From Polyangiaceae bacterium (GTDB lineage Bacteria; Myxococcota_A; Polyangia; Polyangiales; Polyangiaceae), in contig JAICTZ010000013.1 of assembly GCA_025936115.1 (NCBI GenBank), forward strand, positions 148,594-212,593: DNA of 64,000 nt. Direction: 5' to 3'. The notes beneath the pieces were generated by a model, which searched no databases, was not told the DNA's origin, and saw only the letters and a list, made by a program, of their open reading frames with translations. This document shows, piece by piece, positions 1 through 7,715 of the stretch (its first letter is position 1; each line of letters opens with the position of its first letter). Position numbers and translations under genes: made by a program.

Positions 1-1005
1 CTCCGTCGGCAGCGTGCCGCCAGCCCAGGCGCAGAAGGCTTTCGCTTCGTCGGCCGTCACCGAGACGATCGGGAAGTCGCCTTGCCCACTCGAGAACCCC
101 ACTGCTGCGTCTGCGGGCGGCTGGGCGCATCCACCAGCAGTGATGCAGGCCCTGTACTGAGCCGTCGTCACCTCCGTTTTGAGGAGCTCGAAGCTCGCGA
201 CCGTTGCTTGTGGGCGCGCGTCGCCGAGGAGCTTGCTTCCCACCGCGAACGAGCCTGCGGGAAGGGGCTGCCACGCGAGCGGAGCCGGACCGTCGCTCGC
301 GGCGTAGCAAGCGGGCCAGCCGTTCACGTCGAGGCAGAAGCCGTTACCGCAGACGGCTTCTGCGCGCGGGAAAACGTCGCTGCAAATGTAGACGGAGTTG
401 TCGATACAAGCCGACGTGCCCGGCGCCGGGCAGTCGATCGGCGCCGCGCACTCCGCCGTCCGTGAACCGCCGAGCTCGCCTTCGAGACAACGCTGGTCGG
501 AATCGCAGGCCAGTTTCCCAACGGGGAGGCCGCCGTCGCAGCGGACCACGACGTTGCCACGGCACTCCTTGTCTACGCCGTCTTTGCAGGGCGTCGAGTC
601 GATGGCGCACACGGCTTTACTGCGCCCAAGCGGGCCGGCCCCGCTCAGGCACGTCCTCTCCGCCCCGCACGGGTGAGCGTTCGCGGCCACCAGCGTATTC
701 ACGCAATCATGGGCGTCGTTGCCGATACAGACGCTCCAGGCATCGGCATCGCACGTCGCACCCGGCAGCGCACACATCGCAGTGGTGTCCGAGAGCGTGA
801 CACACGCGTTCGAATCGCACGATTCGAACGCGAGATAAGTCGAATCATCCTCGTCGTCGGTACACGTTCGAACGCCTCCGTTGACGCACTGCTGATGCCC
901 GGGGTCACTGCACTGCTCGTCGTTCTGAGAGCTGCCCAAAGAGAAGCTGCAGCCAGCGAGCAAGACGACCGTCGCGAGCCAAACATGCGACAAGGTAAAG
1001 CCCAT
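1..1005 (-). CDS. FGE/SUMF1-fold Cys-rich lipoprotein, C-terminus beyond window
   Basis: The reading frame is open for 335 codons from ATG at 1005 to the window edge, so the 3' end is missing. A signal peptide ends in lipobox LLAGC (Cys19). Residues about 30-240 are a Cys-rich region with repeated C-x-G/D-C spacing. From about residue 242 the protein matches the N-terminal half of the formylglycine-generating-enzyme / sulfatase-modifying-factor fold: a W-x-P-L-P-A-G-S-F-x-V-G-S strand, then SFELLKTEVTTAQYRAC, then FPIVSVTADEAKAFCAWAGG ending in LPTE, where the family continues AEWE. In this family the fold serves either true formylglycine synthesis or substrate-binding roles; the active-site cysteines lie beyond the edge, so catalysis cannot be judged. 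An extracellular lipoprotein location argues against a sulfatase-maturation role. Fold call confident, function open. Confidence 0.8.
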   Translation of the reverse strand, partial: MGFTLSHVWLATVVLLAGCSFSLGSSQNDEQCSDPGHQQCVNGGVRTCTDDEDDSTYLAFESCDSNACVTLSDTTAMCALPGATCDADAWSVCIGNDAHDCVNTLVAANAHPCGAERTCLSGAGPLGRSKAVCAIDSTPCKDGVDKECRGNVVVRCDGGLPVGKLACDSDQRCLEGELGGSRTAECAAPIDCPAPGTSACIDNSVYICSDVFPRAEAVCGNGFCLDVNGWPACYAASDGPAPLAWQPLPAGSFAVGSKLLGDARPQATVASFELLKTEVTTAQYRACITAGGCAQPPADAAVGFSSGQGDFPIVSVTADEAKAFCAWAGGTLPTE

Positions 1006-1329
1006 ACGTTGAAAGGGTGAGCAAGAAGCATGCCCTGCTCGACCGAGCCTCTTCGCTGAGTCCAACGCTCGCTCCGCGCAGGGAAATCCGGCACGGCTCT
1101 GATGTGAAGGTGTCTGGGTGTGGTGCCGGCGCGACAGCTCGCGTGTGACCACGCAACCACAGTCATGAGTCCGGCTCACGTCTCGTGCATGACCGTGGCC
1201 GAGAAATGACAGGCATCACGCCCGCACACGCGTACGCGCTGCGTGATACCCATCATTCACCGGTTCTCTCATTTTACCCAAGCTCCCCCTGGATCGATGG
1301 ACCGCGTCCGGTGACGGACGCCTGCACGG
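1006..1329. other. Intergenic region, no gene seen
   Basis: No convincing coding frame on either strand. The only clear structure is the hairpin at 1304-1321 beside the stop of the next leftward gene. The rest presumably holds the promoter of the FGE-like lipoprotein, but no clear -35/-10 pair is visible. Confidence 0.5.
1304..1321 (-). terminator. Hairpin after the 1330-1929 gene
   Basis: Perfect 7-bp inverted repeat (GCGTCCG / CGGACGC) with a 4-base loop, starting 8 nt past the stop codon of the leftward gene. There is no U-tract, so it is a terminator or 3'-end stabilising hairpin by position only. Confidence 0.4.
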
Positions 1330-1929
1330 CTAGTACATGAGATCTGACGAGTCCATCTCGAACAAGTCGTCGCCGCCGAGCCAGCTCCGCGTACGCAGAT
1401 AATGAAATGAGTCGGTGAACAAGTTTTCCGATAGCCCCACGGCCTTGATCGTCCAAAACTTCGAGCCAGCCGCGTATGGCAATATCTCGAACAATGCAGA
1501 TTGGGGGTTGTCGGGAATGGTCGGATAGTCTGCTTTTACCCCGTCACCACTGCCTTCGACTTCCCAGTAGTTGGCGGTCGTGTTGGAGTAAATGACATAG
1601 CGAGTGTTCGCCCAGCGCTCCAAGTCGCGGCAGAAGAGCACCCATTCATACCAGGGCTCGACGCCCGCCTTCCCGACAGCATCGACATACCAGCCGGCTC
1701 GCCCGGCTGCTCCGTTGGGTGGTTCAGTCTTCAGGATTGCGTTTTGCGCAGAAGCCTTAATGGTGTGCCAGTGTTTGCTGCATTCGAGTTGGGCCGATGC
1801 ATGCTGTCCGTACGTAGAGATCCCCGCCAGCAGGACGCCGGCGACGAAATAGGCTTTGGGCTTCGACGAGCACTTCAGGCGGTCGAGACCTTCTTCGGCC
1901 GTTGTTCGAAAATCGGTTGCGTTCTTCAT
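1330..1929 (-). CDS. Secreted protein of unknown function
   Basis: A 199-residue protein not assignable to a family. The N-terminus has a 20-residue charged lead, then KPK and a hydrophobic stretch (YFVAGVLLAGISTYG) ending HASAQ, a plausible signal peptidase I site, so it is probably exported to the periplasm or outside. The mature part is rich in Trp and Tyr (WYVDAVGKAG, WYEWVLFCRDLERW) with two Cys that could pair. The start at 1929 is supported by AAAGGAAAG directly upstream. It is divergent from the LuxR gene, with a G-tract cluster between them. Domain unknown; the gene itself looks real because of signal peptide, ribosome binding site and terminal hairpin. Confidence 0.65.
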   Translation of the reverse strand: MKNATDFRTTAEEGLDRLKCSSKPKAYFVAGVLLAGISTYGQHASAQLECSKHWHTIKASAQNAILKTEPPNGAAGRAGWYVDAVGKAGVEPWYEWVLFCRDLERWANTRYVIYSNTTANYWEVEGSGDGVKADYPTIPDNPQSALFEILPYAAGSKFWTIKAVGLSENLFTDSFHYLRTRSWLGGDDLFEMDSSDLMY

Positions 1930-2011
1930 GGCTCTTTCCTTTCGCTTACCGGCGCTTAGACCCAGTCCGGGATAGGCCTCCTTCGCATCGGTCGCCGATT
2001 GCGTTAAGAGT

Positions 2012-2041
2012 CCCCCCTCGCCCCCTCACCCCCTCGCCCCC
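2012..2041 (-). promoter_or_regulatory. G-quadruplex motif
   Basis: On the minus strand there are four G-runs of 5, 5, 5 and 6 separated by three 3-nt loops (CGA, TGA, CGA), a textbook intramolecular G4 pattern. It lies about 83 bp upstream of the ATG at 1929 and would be on the coding strand of that gene's leader or promoter. Sequence pattern is certain; folding in the cell is inferred. Confidence 0.7.
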
Positions 2042-2110
2042 TGCCGCACAGGCGCTGGTCGCTATTCCGTTCTGGTGAGCCGAGCATACACCGCGGTGCT
2101 ACTTTCAAAA

Positions 2111-2126
2111 GGGTACGGGTGTACCC
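2111..2126. promoter_or_regulatory. Inverted repeat, possible operator
   Basis: GGGTAC GGGT GTACCC: perfect 6-bp arms with a 4-bp spacer in the divergent intergenic region, about 143 bp before the LuxR start. A further GGGTACA lies nearby at about 2178. A role as binding site for the adjacent LuxR protein is inferred from position only. Confidence 0.35.
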
Positions 2127-2268
2127 AGTGAGACGGGTGCGCCGTCGCCTGTGGCGAGGCGAGAACGGAAGGCGCGCTGGGTACAAACGTCCTCATGTCA
2201 CCGCGGCTAGGCCGTGGTACGGTGCGGAGCCGTGTGGTCCTCGTTGCGACTGGTTCAGGAGTGGGTCG

Positions 2269-3150
2269 ATGGACGCAAATCGAGTAACGGAAGTCGTACG
2301 TACGTTTTCGGAGCTGCTTTTGTGGGAACGCCGGCCGAGCATTGTCTGGCCGATCATGCTGCGGGAGCTGGAGCGCGCCGTGGGTTTCGACGGTGGTTTC
2401 ATTGCGGCGAGCTGGGGAGCAGCCAGTGAAGGTCGAGGGGCGGTACTGGAGCACGATGCGCCGTGGCTCATGCGTCGTCTCGGTCGTTTTCTCGCGGAGT
2501 ATTCGAAAGACGAGGTTGGCAGGCACACGGACCAATGTCGCCGTTACACGGACGTCTGGTCAGCCGAACGCATGGACCGGTTGTCGTTCTTTCAGGAGGT
2601 GTTGCGTCCGCGGCACGTGCGTCACATGATCGTTCGCGCGAGCGGGCGAGACAACAATATCGCTGGTTTTCAACTCGAACGCAGGGGGGCGAGTTCTGAC
2701 TTCAGCGATACGGACATGGCTATAGTCGATTCGGTTGCGCCGTTTCTACATATTTTGGAGCTGCTTGCCATCGAGCAGCCATCGCAGTCGACGCAGGACT
2801 TCGCGCAGGCGAATGGGCTGAGCCGGCGCGAGGCCGAGCTTGCAGGCTGGGTGAGTCGAGGTCTCCAAAACAAGGAGATTGCCATGCTCGTCGGCTTGAA
2901 ACCCACGACCGTGAGAAACACATTGGCGCGGGTGTTCGAGAAAGCTCGGGTATCGAGTCGGGCCGAGCTCGCGTACCTTTATTCGGTCGAAAGTTGCGGG
3001 TCCGGGCGCGCCAAAGCGAGCCCGGCGCGCGACGGGCTCGAGGTATTCGCGGCTCGCGTCACGGCCGCTTCGCTGCGCCGCACGCCTGCCGCATTGCCTG
3101 CGGTTCCGAGTGACGCCGGCAAAGTCGTATTCATATCGCCTTTACTATAA
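2269..3150 (+). CDS. LuxR-type transcriptional regulator
   Basis: A 293-residue regulator. The C-terminal third holds a LuxR/GerE helix-turn-helix: LSRREAELAGWVSRGLQNKEIA followed by VGLKPTTVRNTLARVFEKARVSSRAELA, with the usual R-E-x-E and K-E-I-A positions. The N-terminal 190 residues resemble the unassigned sensory regions common in single-domain myxobacterial LuxR proteins (a PAS/GAF-like fold is possible), not a phosphoreceiver. The start at 2269 is preferred over upstream 2119 because AGGAG lies 8 nt ahead and the extension is Arg-rich and unlike the family. About 50 residues after the HTH are low complexity. The ligand is unknown. Confidence 0.85.
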   Translation: MDANRVTEVVRTFSELLLWERRPSIVWPIMLRELERAVGFDGGFIAASWGAASEGRGAVLEHDAPWLMRRLGRFLAEYSKDEVGRHTDQCRRYTDVWSAERMDRLSFFQEVLRPRHVRHMIVRASGRDNNIAGFQLERRGASSDFSDTDMAIVDSVAPFLHILELLAIEQPSQSTQDFAQANGLSRREAELAGWVSRGLQNKEIAMLVGLKPTTVRNTLARVFEKARVSSRAELAYLYSVESCGSGRAKASPARDGLEVFAARVTAASLRRTPAALPAVPSDAGKVVFISPLL

Positions 3151-3242
3151 GCGGGCGTTCCGCATTGAGGCCGAGGGTAGGCCGGCCTTCCAGGACGTGT
3201 AGCTGACGCCCTACGTCGCTGCGCTTCCCGCAAGCCGGCAAG

Positions 3243-3305
3243 AGCGACGAGCCTTGCACGGCACCCTCGGATTGCGCCGCGGGCTTCGGTTGCGCGCGGC
3301 ACGTG
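3243..3305 (+). pseudogene. Fragment of a Cys-rich lipoprotein
   Basis: In one plus-strand frame about 21 codons read SDEPCTAPSDCAAGFGCAR, the P-C-T-x4-D-C-A-x-G-x-G-C signature of the Cys-rich lipoproteins found elsewhere in this window (for example 29398-30702). No start, signal peptide or further Cys modules flank it. It is probably a decayed remnant; chance similarity is possible. Confidence 0.3.
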
Positions 3306-3447
3306 CGAGCCTCCGCCGTGAGCGCCCGTCAGCCGGCCCCGGCACGAGGCCCCGGCCGCCAGGGCAAGAGTGATCGCGCGTCGTGCCGCGGCCCACTCAG
3401 GGGGAACCGCCCCCGACGACGGGGCGCCCACCCTGAGCATCCTGACC

Positions 3448-4869
3448 ATGAAAACCATCCGTCTCGCTTGTTTTGTAACGCTCTCGCTGTCCGGCGTGCT
3501 GGGCTGCGGGCCGACCGACATGGTGAACGGCGACGCGTCGTCGAGCACCTCCGAAAGCTACGGCGAAGTAAGCTCCCGCTTGAGTTCAGGCCCTGGAAGC
3601 GCGAACGACGGCAGAGCTGCGGCTCATGGCATGTTCGGCCGCGGCGCCGCTGGCGGCAGACCTTTACCCACTAGGGGCGACGGCCATCGACACCACCCTG
3701 GGCACGGACACGCGCAGGGCGGCACTGGGTGTGGCGCCAATACCGGAAGCGGTGGAACCGATACTGGCAGCGGCGGGACGTCCGCAGGAACGGCCGGCTC
3801 CGGCGGGGTCGACAGCGAGGGACCGGGGACTTCGTTCGGCGATGAGGCGCTCTATGGCCAAAATGCGAGCCAGTCCATCGCTGTCGCGCTCGGGGACTTG
3901 AATGGTGACGGCAAGACGGACGTCGCCGTCACGAACGACGGCTCCGGCACGGTGAACGTGATGTTCGGCGCGGGCGACGGCTCGTTCGTTTACGACGCGC
4001 AATACGCAACCGGGCCGGGGGCGTATTCCCTGGCCATCGGCGACATGAACAGCGACGGCAAGCTGGACCTGGTGGTCGCCAACAACAGCGGGAGTACCTT
4101 GAGCGTGCTGCTCGGCGCCGGCGACGGGACGTTCCCCACGAAGTCGGACTACGAGGCCGGGGACTTTCCGGTGGGCGTCCAGCTCGCGGACCTGAACCAC
4201 GACGGCAATCTGGACGTCGTGACGCTGAACTATGCGACCAAGAACGCGGTGTCGGTGCTGCTCGGCGACGGCACCGGCGCACTTGCCGCCAAGGTGGACT
4301 ACCCCCTCGCAGACGGCCCGAGCGCTATCGCGGTTGGAGATCTGAACGGCGACGGCCACTTGGATCTCGTGGTGTCCAGCCTGGGGGACGGAGTCGTCGA
4401 GGTACTACTCGGAGCCGGCGACGGAACGTTCGGTAACGCTGTTGACTACGCAACTGGCACGGAAGTCCAGGCAGTGGCGCTCGCGGACCTGAACGGTGAC
4501 GGCAACCTGGACATCGTGGCGGCGAATGCCGCTGTGGACTCCGTGAGCGTGCTGCTCGGCAACGGCACCGGCACGTTCGGATCCAAAACGGACTACGGCA
4601 CATCGACCTTCCCCATTTCCATTGCCATCGGGGACATAACGGGCGACGGCGTGCTCGATCTCGTGGTCGCGAATACCTTCGCCAACTCGATCAGTGTGCT
4701 GCCGGGAACGGGCGACGGAGCCTTCGGCCCCAAAGTCGATTACCCTGCAGGCGTCTACCCGCAATCGCTCGTGCTGAGCGACTTGAACGCGGACGGCTTT
4801 CTGGACCTCACGCTCGTCGACTACGGCACGGATGCCGTGGGCGTGCTGCTCGGAACCGGACACCCGTGA
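3448..4869 (+). CDS. FG-GAP/VCBS seven-repeat propeller lipoprotein
   Basis: A 473-residue lipoprotein with signal peptide and lipobox SGVLGC. A Gly/Ser/Thr-rich linker (about residues 60-135) leads to seven repeats of 55-57 residues, each with a D-L-N-x-D-G-x-x-D core (DLNGDGKTDVAV, DMNSDGKLDLVV and so on) and a following V-L-L-G-x-G-D-G-T-F strand. The D-x-N-x-D-G-x-x-D loops are Ca-binding EF-like loops of FG-GAP/VCBS repeats, and seven copies fit a closed beta-propeller. The ATG at 3448 is chosen over 3370 because the signal peptide begins there. Likely a surface adhesion or scaffold protein; no catalytic motif. A hairpin follows the stop. Confidence 0.85.
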   Translation: MKTIRLACFVTLSLSGVLGCGPTDMVNGDASSSTSESYGEVSSRLSSGPGSANDGRAAAHGMFGRGAAGGRPLPTRGDGHRHHPGHGHAQGGTGCGANTGSGGTDTGSGGTSAGTAGSGGVDSEGPGTSFGDEALYGQNASQSIAVALGDLNGDGKTDVAVTNDGSGTVNVMFGAGDGSFVYDAQYATGPGAYSLAIGDMNSDGKLDLVVANNSGSTLSVLLGAGDGTFPTKSDYEAGDFPVGVQLADLNHDGNLDVVTLNYATKNAVSVLLGDGTGALAAKVDYPLADGPSAIAVGDLNGDGHLDLVVSSLGDGVVEVLLGAGDGTFGNAVDYATGTEVQAVALADLNGDGNLDIVAANAAVDSVSVLLGNGTGTFGSKTDYGTSTFPISIAIGDITGDGVLDLVVANTFANSISVLPGTGDGAFGPKVDYPAGVYPQSLVLSDLNADGFLDLTLVDYGTDAVGVLLGTGHP

Positions 4870-5188
4870 CGCCGCTCGGCGAACCGCAGCCGAGCCGCTG
4901 CGTGCGCCAGGGGAAGAAGATCAGCGGGAGGATGGGCCAGGAGTCGCCGCTGGTGGGGCCGAGGTAGGTGAAGCCGAGATCGAGAGCCCAGTGCTCGTGG
5001 CCGATCCGGAGCCCAGCACTCCACAGAGTGTCGGTCGCCGCCCCATCGCCGGGAACCCAGGTGACGACGGGCTCGAACAAGAACTTCACCGTGCGCGAGA
5101 GCGCGAGGATCGCGCCCGCCGAGCCCGCCGAGCCCGCTGGCAGCACGCGGTCGGAGTGCGCGTCCGAATACCGCGTGTAGACACCCAT
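4808..5188 (-). pseudogene. Remnant of an outer-membrane beta-barrel protein C-terminus
   Basis: 126 codons beginning at ATG 5188. The middle (FLFEPVVTWVPG, LWSAGLRIGHEHWALDLGF, WPILPLIFFPW) has the alternating aromatic strands of the last hairpins of an outer-membrane barrel of the kind common in myxobacteria; it then ends in Arg-rich non-family sequence that overlaps the FG-GAP gene. There is no signal peptide. The stop of the HTH fragment and this ATG share TGATG, so the fragment may be read by coupling, but it looks like the 3' end of a lost gene. Confidence 0.45.
4874..4895 (+). terminator. Hairpin after FG-GAP gene
   Basis: GCTCGGC, an 8-base loop, then GCCGAGC: a perfect 7-bp stem beginning 4 nt past the stop at 4869. 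No U-tract. Positional evidence only. Confidence 0.4.
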
Positions 5189-5385
5189 CAGTCTTCTCCT
5201 CCGCCGCGGACGGTCCGCAGGCGCGTCGCTTGTTTGCGCGCATGAGCGCCAGGAGCGACCGCATGCTCCTCGAGCCACTTTTCGATCTCGGCGCGCTTGA
5301 ACCTCCAGCCACCGCCCGGAAGGGACGCCCCGGGCAATCCGCGGTGCCGCACGTAGTTCAGTACGGTCTTGGTGGAGACGCGCAA
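5188..5385 (-). pseudogene. Excisionase/MerR-like HTH fragment
   Basis: About 65 codons with the HTH_17 (excisionase-family) pattern: LRVSTKTVLNYVRHRGLPGA, then GGWRFKRAEIEKWLEEH. The family normally has about 10 more residues of helix 1 before L-R-V-S. Here the upstream frame reads MVST, a TAG stop, then PSGQRLDFLRLRVST, so the natural start seems separated from the domain by a nonsense codon; the only in-frame start after it is TTG 5385, inside the HTH. It is therefore called a broken gene. It could alternatively be a short functional protein started at TTG. Confidence 0.5.
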
Positions 5386-5583
5386 GCGCAGGAAATCCAG
5401 CCGCTGTCCGCTCGGCTACGTGCTCACCATTCGCAACAACGAGCAGTATTGTACGCTGGGCGTGGTGGTTCGATAAGCGGCGCGGCCCCTGCGTCGAGCG
5501 CTTCCGCTCCGTCGAGCTCTTCCGGTCCGTAGAAGGGGAGCCCGCAGGGGTCGCGCGCGGTGCGTCGGGCAACCCGTACGCCC

Positions 5584-5630
5584 AGTTGCGTACGCAACTG
5601 CATCGCCAACGTGCTCGCTTGCGTACGCAA
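5584..5630. promoter_or_regulatory. Tandem palindromic sites, likely upstream activating sequence
   Basis: A perfect 16-bp palindrome AGTTGCGTACGCAACT (5584-5599) and a second copy sharing its 12-bp core TTGCGTACGCAA (5619-5630). Centres are 33 bp apart, about three helical turns, so dimers would sit on the same face. They lie 61-107 bp before a sigma54-type -24/-12 element, the usual place for an enhancer-binding-protein site. Confidence 0.7.
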
Positions 5631-5690
5631 CTCGAACCGTCCGCCGTCGCGGCTCCGCAAAATCATCGGGATTTGACGCGCTTTCCGAAG

Positions 5691-5706
5691 TGGCACGCCC
5701 CCTGCA
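5691..5706 (+). promoter_or_regulatory. Sigma54-type (-24/-12) promoter
   Basis: TGGCACGCCCCCTGCA: TGGCACG matches the -24 consensus fully, GG and GC are separated by exactly 10 nt, and only the first T of TTGC is changed. Transcription would start near 5717, just before the strong ribosome binding site GGAAGGAG of the metallopeptidase gene. Confidence 0.7.
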
Positions 5707-5730
5707 CACGCTCACGGAAGGAGCACCACG

Positions 5731-7317
5731 ATGCGTCAACTCACGTCCATCTCCAACGCCCTTGCCCTCGTCACCATGGGCTGTCTCAACTTCTCTTGTG
5801 CCGGCCAAGTGTCGAACGGCGATGGCCCCGACGAGACCGTCGGCAGCACGAGCGAAGCGCTCATGATCGCGAAGCGCGCCGACGGAGGCTACGACCGTTT
5901 CCCGCGCACCGTCCAACGCAACATCACGTACTGCATCAGCGACGGCTTCAACAGTGTCTTCAACGGCGTGAGCGTCGGGGTCAAGGCGACGATCGCGAAC
6001 GGCTATGCCGACGCGACCGCAGCGTGGGCCGACGCGGCCGACGTCAATTTCGTCTACGTGCCGACCGAGGACTCGAACTGCGCGCCCGAAAATCCGAACG
6101 TGCAGATCGCCGTCTTCCTGAATCCCGCTTACGTGAACGGCCAGGCCGCGGCGAGCCCCTACAGCGATCCGAACCAATCCGTCAGCATCGGCTGCACCAA
6201 TGCAGCGACCAACGATTGTCGGATCACGAGCGACCGCGATTACTACCGCCGCCTCTTGATTCATGAAGTCGGCCATTCGATGGGCTTCGTGCACGAATTC
6301 GAGCACCCTGCCGGCCCGTGCCCGACCGGCGGTAATTACGGGATCTTGACTGCCTATGACCCGGAATCGGCGATGAATTACGTCGTGGGCAGCAATCCGC
6401 CACCCTGCGTGGGCACCGCCACTCAAACCTACATCACCGACAAGGATCGCCAGGGCTCGCAGCTAATCTACGGCATTCCGTGGGAAAGCCTGGGCGGCCC
6501 GAACATCGCCGGCCGGCCCACCATCGCGAGCTGGGGCACGGAGCGCCTCGACGTGTTCGCGCGCGGGACCGACAACGCGCTCTGGCACCTCTGGTACGAC
6601 GGCGCGTGGCACTCGTGGGAGTCGCTCGGCGGGAGCCTCTCGTCGCCGCCCGCCGCCGTCAGCGTGGGCGCAGGACAGATCGATCTCGTCGCGCGCGGCA
6701 CCGACAACGCGATCTGGCACGTCTGGTACGACCGCGGCTTCCACTGGGAATCGCTCGGCGGCCCGATGGGAGCCGGCAGCCCCGCCGTCGCGAGCTGGGC
6801 TCCGAACCGGTTCGACGTCTTCGCCCGCGGCACGGACAACCAACTCTGGCATCGCTGGTGGGACAACGGCTGGTTCAACTGGGAGCCCCTGGGCGGCAAC
6901 CTCACCTCGGGCGTCGGCGCGGTATCGCGGACGTTCGGCGTCATCGACGTCGTCGGCCGTGGCACCGACGGCGGCGTCTGGGTCCGCACTTTCAACGGCG
7001 GCTGGCAGCCGTGGAAGCCGATCGGCGCACCGCCGCTCGGCGACGACGCCGATCCGGCCCTCGATTCGCAAACATCGAGCACGCTCGACCTCTACGTCGT
7101 GGGCTCGAACAACGGCGTCGAGACGTACGTCTACCGGAGCTCCATGAGCGGCGGTACGTGGTCCTCGTTCTCGCAGCTCGGCGACTTCCAGAACTTCGGT
7201 GTCGGCTCCGGCGTGAATGCCGTCAGCTGGGCACCAGGCCGTATCGACCTGGTTGCCACCCGCCAGGGCAGCGCTCGCGTCCAGCACGCCTGGTTCGCGA
7301 ACGGGGCCTGGCGTTGA
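5731..7317 (+). CDS. Secreted zinc metallopeptidase with PLL-type lectin propeller
   Basis: A 528-residue exported protein, probably a lipoprotein (MGC and FSC near residues 17-23). Residues about 45-250 form a metzincin-like peptidase: H178-E-V-G-H182-S-M-G-F-V-H188-E, the H-E-x-x-H-x-x-G-x-x-H zinc motif with the Glu that follows in astacins, and a downstream SAMNYVVG resembling the Met-turn. Residues about 250-528 carry repeats with the pattern W-E-S-L-G-G, [15 protein letters not shown], a beta-propeller of the PLL/PHL fucose-binding lectin kind. The lectin would hold the protease on glycans. Start fixed by GGAAGGAG; promoter looks sigma54-dependent with its own activator sites. Confidence 0.88.
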   Translation: MRQLTSISNALALVTMGCLNFSCAGQVSNGDGPDETVGSTSEALMIAKRADGGYDRFPRTVQRNITYCISDGFNSVFNGVSVGVKATIANGYADATAAWADAADVNFVYVPTEDSNCAPENPNVQIAVFLNPAYVNGQAAASPYSDPNQSVSIGCTNAATNDCRITSDRDYYRRLLIHEVGHSMGFVHEFEHPAGPCPTGGNYGILTAYDPESAMNYVVGSNPPPCVGTATQTYITDKDRQGSQLIYGIPWESLGGPNIAGRPTIASWGTERLDVFARGTDNALWHLWYDGAWHSWESLGGSLSSPPAAVSVGAGQIDLVARGTDNAIWHVWYDRGFHWESLGGPMGAGSPAVASWAPNRFDVFARGTDNQLWHRWWDNGWFNWEPLGGNLTSGVGAVSRTFGVIDVVGRGTDGGVWVRTFNGGWQPWKPIGAPPLGDDADPALDSQTSSTLDLYVVGSNNGVETYVYRSSMSGGTWSSFSQLGDFQNFGVGSGVNAVSWAPGRIDLVATRQGSARVQHAWFANGAWR

Positions 7318-7322
7318 GGCGT

Positions 7323-7715
7323 GTGTACGAGGCGAGCCTGGCACGCCGCTCGCAGCGCGGACGCGACGAGGAGTCTCTCACGCAAGAAAACGTCGGTAAC
7401 GTCGAACGCTGGGCCCGCGCTACCCTCGGCGGCGTTCTCGTCGCGGGCGGCATCAGCGCGATCATGCGAAAGCGCTCCAGTGCGGCAGCGGCGCTCGGCA
7501 CAACGGGCGCGCTGCTGCTAGGGACGGCAATCACACGCGTGTGCCCGCTGAACGCGCTCCTGAAAACGGGCTCTCATCGCCCCGCCGGACAGACGCCGCT
7601 CGGCGAACAGCGCCGGAGGCGCCCCTCCCCCGCTCAAGGAGCGGGCGAGGCCGTCGTCTCGAGGGCATTCACGACCAGCTTGTCCGCACCTGCGTCGGCA
7701 ATCCAAAACAGGTGA
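7323..7715 (+). CDS. DUF2892 (YgaP-like) small membrane protein
   Basis: The frame reads ENVGNVERWARATLGGVLVAGG, then a second hydrophobic segment ending T-R-V-C-P-L-N-A-L-L: the N-V-G-x-x-E-R-x-x-R-x-x-L-G start and the C-P-L-N/Y-x-L-L end are diagnostic of DUF2892, which has two membrane helices. No ATG lies in the frame before the domain; GTG 7323, 5 nt after the preceding stop, is the best start and implies coupling to the peptidase gene. The domain ends near residue 75; the remaining Arg/Pro-rich residues overlap the convergent gene and may be incidental. Function unknown; rhodanese-associated relatives exist. Confidence 0.65.
   Translation: MYEASLARRSQRGRDEESLTQENVGNVERWARATLGGVLVAGGISAIMRKRSSAAAALGTTGALLLGTAITRVCPLNALLKTGSHRPAGQTPLGEQRRRRPSPAQGAGEAVVSRAFTTSLSAPASAIQNR
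7629..7645. terminator. Hairpin between convergent genes
   Basis: CCCGCTC AAG GAGCGGG, a perfect 7-bp stem with a 3-base loop, overlapping the stop codon (7634-7636) of the leftward lipoprotein gene and located in the tail of the DUF2892 frame. A bidirectional terminator role is inferred. Confidence 0.4.

Larger units (their letters stand above)
1930..2268. promoter_or_regulatory. Divergent control region between secreted protein and LuxR gene
   Basis: Gene-free 339 bp between two divergent starts. It contains four G-tracts (2012-2041, minus strand) and the inverted repeat GGGTAC-GGGT-GTACCC (2111-2126). A longer upstream start for the LuxR gene would use part of it, but that extension is Arg-rich and unlike the family, so it is treated as non-coding. 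Confidence 0.5.

Noticed and set aside
4808..5572. Single long ORF on the minus strand
   Set aside because: Only the part from 5188 downward resembles a protein family; the upstream part is an Arg/Pro-rich frame overlapping the HTH fragment.
6480..7322. Arg-rich ORF overlapping the metallopeptidase lectin domain
   Set aside because: It is the out-of-frame shadow of the lectin repeats; only its last part from 7323 is a real (DUF2892) gene.
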